From Anaerolineales bacterium (GTDB lineage: Bacteria > Chloroflexota > Anaerolineae > Anaerolineales > E44-bin32), in NCBI GenBank assembly GCA_023144145.1, contig JAGLGG010000319.1, positions 1-5,622 on the forward strand: 5,622 bases of DNA, in the 5' to 3' direction. A program made the translations under genes and the position numbers. A model generated the notes under the pieces. It was not told the origin of the DNA. It worked only from the letters and a program-made list of their open reading frames with translations, and did no database searches. How positions within the stretch are numbered: the stretch's first letter is position 1; each line of letters begins with the position of its first letter. Below are positions 1 to 5,622 of the stretch, piece by piece.

Positions 1-1179
1 TGACTCAATCAACTCTCTAGCTTCTCCAAACAGAATCAGATGATCCACCTTGTCAGTGACGAATCGGGCAAATTCCTCCCAGGGAAGATCTTTATCCCGG
101 CCACCGGCCAGCAAGACGATCGGTTCATCGAAAGATTTCATTGCCGCAATTGCCCGTTGCGGAGATGTGGCGATTGAATCGTTGTACCAGTCAACGCCCT
201 TGATCCGCCGAACAAATTCCAAACGGTGTTCAATTCCAATAAATCCGCGTAGGCCTTCTTTCATCGCCTCCACCGGAAATCCTGCTCCGACTGCAATTGC
301 GCAGGCAGCTAGGACATTTTCAAGGTTGTGGCGACCGCGCAACGAAATCACACTCAGGGGGCAAATCGAAACGTCTCTGCCCGACTCCCTGAACCATACT
401 TGATCGGAAGCAACGAAGGTCCCTTCCTCATCACCCAATTCCCTTAAACTGAATGCCAGCAACCGCCCCTTTACGTCTGACTTCAAAGCCCACGATCGCA
501 CATCGTCCCGATTTAAAACCGCGATATCATCTTCAGCCTGGAAGGCCAGAATTCTTGCCTTCGCCTCTTGATAGGCTTGCATAGTCTTATGCCTATCCAG
601 GTGATTTGGGGTTATGTTGAGAACTGCAGCAATGTGAGGGCTGGAAACCATCAGTTCTAATTGGAAAGATGAGAGCTCCATGACTGCCCAGTCTTCGCCG
701 TTTATGCGGTCGATATCCTTGAGCAGAGGTCTTCCAATATTGCCCCCCACCCATGCACAGGTGTTGTTACGCTTCCCGGCTTCCTTTGCCATTCGACCAA
801 CCAACTCAGTCGTTGTGCTTTTTCCCGCCGATCCAGTGATGCCAATAACGGGCGCCGGGCATAAATCGATGAACATTTGAGAGTCATTCGATAGTTGAAT
901 GCCTCGCGAAACCGCTTCGGACACAATTCTGAGGTCTATGGGCACCCCGCCAGAGAGAAACAGCGCCTCGGTTCCATCCAGCAGGCTCAGCGGATGCTCG
1001 CCAAAGACATAGGAAACCGATAGATCCTCCATTTCCTTGAGAGCCCCTTCCAGAGCAGTTTCTGATTTCATATCACTCACGAACACATGCGCTCCTCGGT
1101 CGGCGAGATACCTGGTAAGAACTTTCCCCTGTCGGGCAAGTCCGAGAACAACAACCTTGCGACCCTTCCACTCGTGCAA
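1..1179 (-). CDS. murD: UDP-N-acetylmuramoyl-L-alanine--D-glutamate ligase MurD, 3' end cut by window edge
   Basis: Cytoplasmic Mur ligase that uses ATP to join D-glutamate to UDP-MurNAc-L-alanine. The 393 visible codons stay open to base 1, so some 50-70 residues of the C-terminal domain are missing compared with a usual length near 450. An N-terminal Rossmann-like loop (GLARQGK, residues 13-19) begins the substrate domain. The central ATPase domain has a Walker A loop GITGSAGKSTT (113-123, Lys120), ELSSFQLE (168-175), NITPNHLDRH (188-197) and YQEAKARI (203-210). By alignment with E. coli MurD, Glu168, His193 and Lys207 match Glu157, His183 and the carbamylated Lys198. The C-terminal domain shows GRHNLEN (282-288), EHRLEF (317-322), DSIATSP (334-340) and GGRDKDL (359-365). 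The start is TTG: the frame has a stop at 1200-1198, no ATG or GTG lies between that stop and the Rossmann loop, and AAGGG sits 6 nt upstream. It follows the 90-residue gene by 28 nt. Confidence 0.96.
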   Translation of the reverse strand, partial: MHEWKGRKVVVLGLARQGKVLTRYLADRGAHVFVSDMKSETALEGALKEMEDLSVSYVFGEHPLSLLDGTEALFLSGGVPIDLRIVSEAVSRGIQLSNDSQMFIDLCPAPVIGITGSAGKSTTTELVGRMAKEAGKRNNTCAWVGGNIGRPLLKDIDRINGEDWAVMELSSFQLELMVSSPHIAAVLNITPNHLDRHKTMQAYQEAKARILAFQAEDDIAVLNRDDVRSWALKSDVKGRLLAFSLRELGDEEGTFVASDQVWFRESGRDVSICPLSVISLRGRHNLENVLAACAIAVGAGFPVEAMKEGLRGFIGIEHRLEFVRRIKGVDWYNDSIATSPQRAIAAMKSFDEPIVLLAGGRDKDLPWEEFARFVTDKVDHLILFGEARELIES

Positions 1180-1185
1180 TTCACA

Positions 1186-1192
1186 CCCTTTT
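1186..1192 (-). promoter_or_regulatory. Ribosome binding site deciding the TTG start of murD
   Basis: On the minus strand AAAAGGG is followed by a 6-nt spacer (TGTGAA) and the TTG codon at 1179-1177. The spacing is normal for a Shine-Dalgarno site. It supports TTG as the start, because the next in-frame ATG lies within DMKSE at residue 37 and would remove the conserved N-terminal glycine loop. Confidence 0.75.
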
Positions 1193-1207
1193 GAGCCTTA
1201 ATATGTT

Positions 1208-1480
1208 CTAGGCTTGCTTCGGCGCCGCTTTTGATCGACCATTTCGGCTTGTGGTTTTGACCTTCCCAATTCCAAGCCAAAAGTGATGTGGCATAACCGT
1301 GCGGGACTCTTTAACCTCCACACCATTTGACGGCTTCGTTTTATCGGAGAGCATAGAAGGATTCACATAGCAATGTGTTGGAGCTTGACCGTATTTCTCA
1401 ACATAGAAATCAACGGCATCCTTAACCTTGATCTTCATTGCACGACTGCTGTCATCGAACCAAAGCATTCCGATTTTCAT
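1208..1480 (-). CDS. Uncharacterised 90-residue protein inside the dcw cluster
   Basis: I do not recognise a function. The protein starts with a hydrophobic strand-like stretch (MKIGMLWFDD, 1-10), then a likely amphipathic helix (about 16-30, ending DFYVEKYG). Next comes THCYVNPSML (35-44), a short polar link (45-52), GVEVKES (53-59) and a distinctive VMPHHFWLGI (62-71). The last 19 residues are basic and low in complexity (six Lys/Arg, no acidic residues), probably a disordered tail. There is one cysteine (Cys37), a His pair (65-66), no signal peptide and no membrane segment, so a small soluble alpha/beta protein is likely. The start is well supported: GGAGG lies 7 nt before the ATG, which is 13 nt after the mraY stop. 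The pattern LWFD...YGxxPxxCxVxPSML...GVEV...PxHFWLG recalls small hypothetical proteins of Chloroflexota, but that is unverified memory. Its place between mraY and murD suggests co-expression with wall synthesis, not necessarily a role in it. Confidence 0.85.
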   Translation of the reverse strand: MKIGMLWFDDSSRAMKIKVKDAVDFYVEKYGQAPTHCYVNPSMLSDKTKPSNGVEVKESRTVMPHHFWLGIGKVKTTSRNGRSKAAPKQA

Positions 1481-1487
1481 TGAATGG

Positions 1488-1492
1488 CCTCC
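1488..1492 (-). promoter_or_regulatory. Strong ribosome binding site of the 90-residue gene
   Basis: GGAGG on the minus strand lies 7 nt upstream of the ATG at 1480-1478 and one base after the mraY stop codon (TAA, 1496-1494). It is the closest match to the consensus Shine-Dalgarno sequence in the window and is good evidence that the small gene is translated. Confidence 0.8.
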
Positions 1493-1493
1493 A

Positions 1494-2489
1494 TTAAATT
1501 AGGGCTAACGCCACACCGATCATGGCGGACAACAGGGCAATTAGCCAAAATCGTTGAACAATTTGCGTTTCACTCCATCCACTTAATTCGAAGTGGTGGT
1601 GGATAGGTGTCATCTTGAACAAGCGCCGACCCTTGGTCAGCTTGAAATAGGCAACCTGCAAAATCACACTGAGCGTCGTTGCAGTGGGGATCACCGCAAT
1701 AATCAACAAAAGTGGCCACTGCCCCGTCATCAAAGCCACTACGGCCAGCGTCGCACCAAGCGCCAACGAACCGGTATCCCCCATAAAAAGCTCGGCCGGA
1801 TGGCTGTTGTACCAAAGGAAGGCGAAGAGAGCCCCAACGATCGTGAAGCAAAAGCGAACCAAGAATATTTGTCCTTGAAGCATCGCAATCGCTCCATAAC
1901 ACGCAAATGCCGTTGCAGCTATCAATCCTGCTAAACCATCAAGTCCATCTGTGAGATTGACGGCGTTCCCATACCCAACGATGATGAACATGGCGATAGG
2001 TATATACCAAATTCCCAAGGAGATCTCCTCTGGGAAGTTAGGGAGGTATAAATTTGGTGCATCCAGCCCATATTTCAACCCGAGCGCAGCGACAAGCGCG
2101 ATAAGAATTTGCCAGATGAATTTCGATCTCGGTCGAAGACCTTCCCCTCGTTGATGCCCTCGGATGCTCTTCCAATCATCCCAGGCACCCAGAGCCGCAT
2201 TGGACAACATGACAAATAGTGGAAGCAAGATTGAACGACCAAGAACTGTCAACGGTGCCAGGAATGAAACTAAATTGAGCACGCCAGTTACCAACACCAC
2301 CGGGATCACAACAAGCCATCCACCCATGGTGGGTGTGCCCAGCTTGGTGAAATGCCTGATTGGGCCCTCTATGCGAATTCGCTCACCTATGCCGAGAGTC
2401 CTCAACACGCGGATGAGCGGTCCGCCCCAAATGACCGTTAACAAAAAGGTGATGCCTCCCAAAGATAGTGCCATCGCGGTTTGAGTCAT
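1494..2489 (-). CDS. mraY: Phospho-N-acetylmuramoyl-pentapeptide transferase MraY
   Basis: Integral membrane enzyme that transfers phospho-MurNAc-pentapeptide from UDP to undecaprenyl phosphate, forming lipid I on the cytoplasmic face. The 331 residues are complete and within the usual 320-360. Family motifs occur in order: FTKLGTPTMGG (47-57), the Asp pair in AWDDWKS (Asp104, Asp105), NAVNLTDGLDGLAG (175-188), FMGDTGSLALG (235-245, Asp238) and TPIHHHFELSGW (294-305, His297-299). The Asp pair, Asp238 and the His triad correspond to the Mg2+ and catalytic residues of the family. About ten hydrophobic segments can be read, near residues 7-30, 57-78, 87-101, 124-138, 157-172, 185-204, 209-227, 241-254, 258-280 and 313-331, which fits the known ten-helix fold. 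The ATG overlaps the murF stop (ATGA), and GAGGTG lies 5 nt upstream inside the end of murF. Confidence 0.98.
   Translation of the reverse strand: MTQTAMALSLGGITFLLTVIWGGPLIRVLRTLGIGERIRIEGPIRHFTKLGTPTMGGWLVVIPVVLVTGVLNLVSFLAPLTVLGRSILLPLFVMLSNAALGAWDDWKSIRGHQRGEGLRPRSKFIWQILIALVAALGLKYGLDAPNLYLPNFPEEISLGIWYIPIAMFIIVGYGNAVNLTDGLDGLAGLIAATAFACYGAIAMLQGQIFLVRFCFTIVGALFAFLWYNSHPAELFMGDTGSLALGATLAVVALMTGQWPLLLIIAVIPTATTLSVILQVAYFKLTKGRRLFKMTPIHHHFELSGWSETQIVQRFWLIALLSAMIGVALALI
2486..2489 (-). promoter_or_regulatory. ATGA stop/start overlap coupling murF and mraY
   Basis: On the minus strand the ATG of mraY (2489-2487) and the TGA of murF (2488-2486) share bases in ATGA. The GAGGTG site for mraY (2500-2495) lies within the last sense codons of murF. 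This arrangement is typical of translational coupling, where the terminating ribosome helps start the next gene; coupling itself is inferred. Confidence 0.85.
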
Positions 2490-3907
2490 ACGACCACCTC
2501 AAGGGCGGAAACAATCTTATCCATTTCCATCCCCCTTGATCCTTTGACTAAAACCACATCACCTTCACCAATGCGATCATGCAAGTACTCAATCGCTTTG
2601 TCGGTGTTTTCAACTTCGACAACACATGCTTCGGGTAGGCCTGAACGCACTGCCTCAACAGCAATCCACTTTGCTCGCTCGCCTACAGCGACCAACTCAT
2701 CCACCACATCCGCAGCTCGACCTCCCACCATGCGATGTCCGCGCTCTTCAAAATCACCTAGTTCCAACATGTCACCTAAAACGGCGACCTTGCGCCCATC
2801 TAATTCAGCCAGCAGATTTAATCCTGCGATCACAGATGTCGGAGCTGCGTTGTAGGTATCATCCATAATCAACGCCCCACCTGGCCCCTGCACTGCAACG
2901 AGTCTAAGTTGTGATTGGCTCGCTTGTAGCCCCTCAATAATTTCTTGCCATGAGAGCTCTTCTACCAATCCAACCGCAGCTGCACGCAGGGCAGTGTGCA
3001 CCGAGTGTCGACCTAACATCGGTACGCGCACATGTAAATGTTCTCCGTCATAATGCAGAACAAAGCGGACCCCATCGAGACCAAGACCTTCGATCTCGCT
3101 TGCCCATAAATCCGCCTCAGATGACAAACCATAGTAAAAAATTTTTGCGTCAGTTCTATCTGACATCTCTCGGACCAGGGGTTCGTCATAATTGAGAATT
3201 GCTACTCCTTCTGGCTCAGATGGCAATGCTTCAACCAGCTCTCCTTTGCCTTGGACAATCGCCTCCAACGAGCCAGCCCGCTCCATATGTACATGGCTGA
3301 TATTTGTGATCATGCCAACGTGGGGTTTGGCAATATTACAAAGTAGGGATATTTCGCCCGGTTCATAGAAACCCATCTCCAAAACCGCTCGCTCATGTGC
3401 TTCCGTAAGCCTTAGCAGGCTCAGTGGGAGACCGATCTCATTATTTAAATTGCCGGGATTTCTAAATGTCCTGAACCGCCTACTAAGTACTTCAGCCGCT
3501 ACTTCCTTCGTAGTTGACTTCCCCACACTTCCTGTGATCCCGACAATTCGGACGGGCAATTGATTCCGCCAAAACCGAGCAATTTGCTGGAGTGCCTCAA
3601 CCGTGTTCTCAACTATGATGAGAAGTGGAACCTCCAGGGCGTCTACGGTTTCGCCCAAAGACTCGTCGCGAATGTCCAAAACGAATGCGTCACATTCAAG
3701 CTTTCGGTCTACAAGAGCGAGGACCGCTCCCTGATTTAGGGCATCAGACACGTAATCGTGCCCATCGACTTTCTCACCCTTGATAGCAACGAACATCGAG
3801 CCGGGAATTACCAAACGCGAATCGATGGACGCATCCGTGATGACTTGCGTCAATCCTTCGAACTTCTGGCCCGTAAGCGCTTCAAGAACGATTCCCAAAG
3901 TCAGCAT
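2486..3907 (-). CDS. murF: UDP-N-acetylmuramoyl-tripeptide--D-alanyl-D-alanine ligase MurF
   Basis: Cytoplasmic Mur ligase that adds D-Ala-D-Ala to the UDP-MurNAc-tripeptide, completing the soluble pentapeptide precursor used by MraY. The 473 residues are complete and of normal length. The N-terminal domain carries DSRLVIPGSMFVAIKG (29-44) and DGHDYVSDALNQGA (48-61). The ATPase domain has Walker A GITGSVGKSTTKE (123-135, Lys130), NLNNEIGLPLSLL (153-165), EMGFYEPGEI (178-187), NISHVHMER (202-210) and QGKGEL (219-224); Lys221 is the expected carbamylated lysine. The C-terminal part shows GRHSVHTALRAAA (299-311), DDTYNAAPTS (349-358), LGDMLELG (377-384) and KGSRGMEMD (455-463). DDTYN and LGDMLELG separate it from MurC, MurD and MurE. 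Two Asn residues usual in GRHNVxNA are Ser302 and Thr305 here. The ATG lies 6 nt after the upstream stop with no strong Shine-Dalgarno site, only GGGGA further up in the preceding gene, so re-initiation is plausible. Confidence 0.97.
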   Translation of the reverse strand: MLTLGIVLEALTGQKFEGLTQVITDASIDSRLVIPGSMFVAIKGEKVDGHDYVSDALNQGAVLALVDRKLECDAFVLDIRDESLGETVDALEVPLLIIVENTVEALQQIARFWRNQLPVRIVGITGSVGKSTTKEVAAEVLSRRFRTFRNPGNLNNEIGLPLSLLRLTEAHERAVLEMGFYEPGEISLLCNIAKPHVGMITNISHVHMERAGSLEAIVQGKGELVEALPSEPEGVAILNYDEPLVREMSDRTDAKIFYYGLSSEADLWASEIEGLGLDGVRFVLHYDGEHLHVRVPMLGRHSVHTALRAAAVGLVEELSWQEIIEGLQASQSQLRLVAVQGPGGALIMDDTYNAAPTSVIAGLNLLAELDGRKVAVLGDMLELGDFEERGHRMVGGRAADVVDELVAVGERAKWIAVEAVRSGLPEACVVEVENTDKAIEYLHDRIGEGDVVLVKGSRGMEMDKIVSALEVVV

Positions 3908-3913
3908 TCCAAA

Positions 3914-5622
3914 TTAATTCCCCGGCACATCTGCGGCATATGCACTATTCTCGTAATTGGGCGGCAATTCCAAATGAATTACCAGTTTCTGAACAATTTC
4001 TTTAAACACCGGCATTGCGACTTCCGACCCCCATGGAGATACCGTGGGGCGGTCTAAACTTACATAAACAAGAAATTGAGGGTCCTCTACTGGCCCCCAC
4101 CCTATGAAGGATGCAATAGTGAAATTCGGATCGTACCCACGTTCGGTCGCAATTTGGGCCGTACCTGTCTTGCCCGCCAGCCGGTAACCTGGGACTAGGC
4201 TTACACCCGCTTCTTGCTCTAGTGATAATGTCAGCATCATGGCTAGATCTTCCGCTGTTTCTTTGGTTATTGGATTACCCAGAATGGTTGTCTCCGGCCA
4301 GTAATTCCCCTTCGGGCTTGCAATTTGGAGAACGATGTGTGGTTGAACCATCTCACCGCCATTCACCACTGCTGTAAATGCCGCCATTAGCTGGACCGCT
4401 GTAACCGAAATTCCCTGACCGAACGAGTTGGTTCCTAAATCTGATTCCGACCAATCAGGATCTCTGGGTGTTCGCATCGTGCCGGGGACCTCAGCAGCCA
4501 TGTCAATGCCGGTGAGTGATCCGATACCAAAATCCTGCATCGCTTCGTAGAAAAGCGCAGCTCTAAGTCCATAAGCACCGACATAAGCCAAGCAAACATT
4601 CAATGAATGTTGCATACAGGTGATCATGTTCTGTGGGCCCCAGGCTTCGCCATCCCAATTCCTGATGATGTGGCCCCCTACTTCAATCTCACCCGTATCG
4701 ATGAACTCATCAAAGGGTGCCACGATACCTTCGTTCAATGCCGCCGCCATCACCAAAACTTTGAAGGTTGAACCAGGTTCAAACTGACCCGCCACAGCTG
4801 GTGTAACTATTGGGTTCTCACCCTCATCACTTACCAGCCATCCTTCATAGGCGTAAGGATCGAACCTTGGCCACGCCGTCATGGCCAGAATCTCCCCATT
4901 TTGGGGATTCATTATTATGACTTGTCCGCTCTCGGAACCAGAATTTTGGATCGCTCGGACCAATGCCAAATCAGCCATTTGTTGGATATCAAGGTCAATG
5001 GTTAAGGCTAAGTTAACTCCTGCAGTAGGGTCTGGCTGCAACGTTGCATCAAGTGGAATGAATTGCCGTTCCACGACCACAGGATTTCCAGACAGCCAAT
5101 CATCGTAATATCCCTCTATACCGAAGTACCCCTGCCCATCCTGAGAAACAATTCCTAATATGTGCCCTGTTAACGCTAATGTTGGATAAACCCTACGTTG
5201 GGTGTTTTCCAAAGCCAGGCCGCTCAAATCTGGGCCTAAAGGATCGTCAAGAAATGTATCGAGGATCCCCGCAGATAAGGCATTGATCTTGATCGGGAGA
5301 ACAAGACCTGTTTCGGTCTTATAGGTCAATCTCAATCGCCTGGGACTCTCAAGATTGTTGAACCGCAACTGCTTTTCAAGTTCTTCTAAATCCAGTTGCA
5401 ACAATTCTCCGACCACAGAGGCAATATCTTTGCGGCTCTGCTTAGTGAGTTGAATGGTCTCGATTTCCAAGAAGAACTCGGAAGCATTCGTAGCCAATAA
5501 TTGCCCATTACGATCGTAAATTCTTCCTCTTTGCGGCTGCAATCGCACAAGAAGACCGATATCATTTAATGCCATGGATTGGAATATTGGAGCATACGGA
5601 CCGAATTGAACCCGAACGAGCT
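3914..5622 (-). CDS. ftsI: Class B penicillin-binding protein, FtsI type, 5' end cut by window edge
   Basis: Membrane-anchored D,D-transpeptidase that cross-links peptidoglycan stems outside the cell; its place before murF points to the septal enzyme FtsI. In the window there are 568 codons plus stop. The frame stays open to the right edge, and the 15 codons upstream of the ATG at 5575 (reading VRVQFGPYAPIFQS just before it) look coding, so that ATG is probably internal. The cytoplasmic tail and membrane anchor lie outside. Counting from that Met, the dimerisation domain begins at QRGRIYDRNG (15-24) and continues through RRVYPTLALTGHILGI (127-142) and GQGYFGIEGYYDDWLSG (147-163). The transpeptidase motifs are STFK (269-272, nucleophile Ser269), SLN (324-326) and KTGT (469-472). 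The protein ends about 80 residues after KTGT, so it has no PASTA repeats. Its only two cysteines (320, 328) flank SLN. A PBP2/MrdA identity is less likely given the neighbours. Confidence 0.93.
   Translation of the reverse strand, partial: LVRVQFGPYAPIFQSMALNDIGLLVRLQPQRGRIYDRNGQLLATNASEFFLEIETIQLTKQSRKDIASVVGELLQLDLEELEKQLRFNNLESPRRLRLTYKTETGLVLPIKINALSAGILDTFLDDPLGPDLSGLALENTQRRVYPTLALTGHILGIVSQDGQGYFGIEGYYDDWLSGNPVVVERQFIPLDATLQPDPTAGVNLALTIDLDIQQMADLALVRAIQNSGSESGQVIIMNPQNGEILAMTAWPRFDPYAYEGWLVSDEGENPIVTPAVAGQFEPGSTFKVLVMAAALNEGIVAPFDEFIDTGEIEVGGHIIRNWDGEAWGPQNMITCMQHSLNVCLAYVGAYGLRAALFYEAMQDFGIGSLTGIDMAAEVPGTMRTPRDPDWSESDLGTNSFGQGISVTAVQLMAAFTAVVNGGEMVQPHIVLQIASPKGNYWPETTILGNPITKETAEDLAMMLTLSLEQEAGVSLVPGYRLAGKTGTAQIATERGYDPNFTIASFIGWGPVEDPQFLVYVSLDRPTVSPWGSEVAMPVFKEIVQKLVIHLELPPNYENSAYAADVPGN

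Noticed and set aside
50..403. Plus-strand open frame of 117 codons opposite murD
   Set aside because: It is antisense to conserved MurD motifs (GRHNLEN, EHRLEF, DSIATSP, GGRDKDL) and has no family resemblance.
1180..1207. Possible terminator or internal promoter between the small gene and murD
   Set aside because: The 28 nt hold no inverted repeat or T-run, and no clear -35/-10 pair; only the murD ribosome binding site is visible.
1077..1280. Minus-strand open frame of 67 codons spanning the junction between the 90-residue gene and murD
   Set aside because: It overlaps the 3' end of the small gene and the well-supported 5' end of murD in another frame; its product has no recognisable pattern and it lacks a ribosome binding site of its own.
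1570..1902. Minus-strand open frame of 110 codons in another frame within mraY
   Set aside because: It lies entirely within mraY, whose frame carries the MGDTGS and HHHFE motifs; the alternative product shows no pattern.
1593..1934. Plus-strand open frame of 113 codons opposite mraY
   Set aside because: It is antisense to the conserved core of mraY, and its product is polar with no domain pattern. It is explained by the codon structure of the opposite strand.
2481..2855. Plus-strand open frame of 124 codons opposite the end of murF
   Set aside because: The product is a Ser/Thr/Pro-rich string typical of antisense reading, and the region is fully explained by the MurF C-terminal motifs.
3758..4057. 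Plus-strand open frame of 99 codons across the murF/PBP junction
   Set aside because: It runs antisense through the start of murF and the end of the PBP; both real genes keep full-length, conserved ends there.

Overview
The window is a densely packed piece of a bacterial division and cell wall (dcw) gene cluster. All five genes lie on the minus strand, so transcription runs from high to low coordinates. In that order they are: a class B penicillin-binding protein of the FtsI type (5' end cut by the right edge), murF, mraY, a 90-residue protein I cannot assign, and murD (3' end cut by the left edge). Gaps are +6 nt, a 4-nt ATGA overlap, +13 nt and +28 nt, so this looks like one operon with coupled translation. 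No promoter, terminator, RNA gene, repeat, mobile element or CRISPR array is visible, and no gene-free stretch exceeds 28 nt.

The known products form a short stretch of peptidoglycan synthesis. MurD adds D-glutamate to UDP-MurNAc-L-Ala. MurF adds D-Ala-D-Ala to the UDP-MurNAc-tripeptide. MraY moves the finished phospho-MurNAc-pentapeptide onto undecaprenyl phosphate at the membrane. The FtsI-type protein cross-links the polymer outside the cell, probably at the septum. The step between MurD and MurF, MurE, is missing from its common place between ftsI and murF.

The organism is a bacterium with a peptidoglycan wall. Several features suggest Chloroflexota, perhaps Anaerolineae: Walker A loops GITGSVGKSTT in MurF and GITGSAGKSTT in MurD, the GRHSVHTAL motif in MurF, the form of the PBP N-terminal region, and a 90-residue protein that recalls small uncharacterised proteins of that phylum. 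This placement is from memory of the families and was not tested by a search. Base composition looks roughly balanced and even across the window, with no sign of recent transfer.

The most notable item is the 90-residue gene between mraY and murD. It has a strong ribosome binding site and a compact, patterned sequence, but no function I recognise. Two starts also need care. murD very likely begins at a TTG codon, and the PBP continues upstream of its first visible ATG beyond the window.
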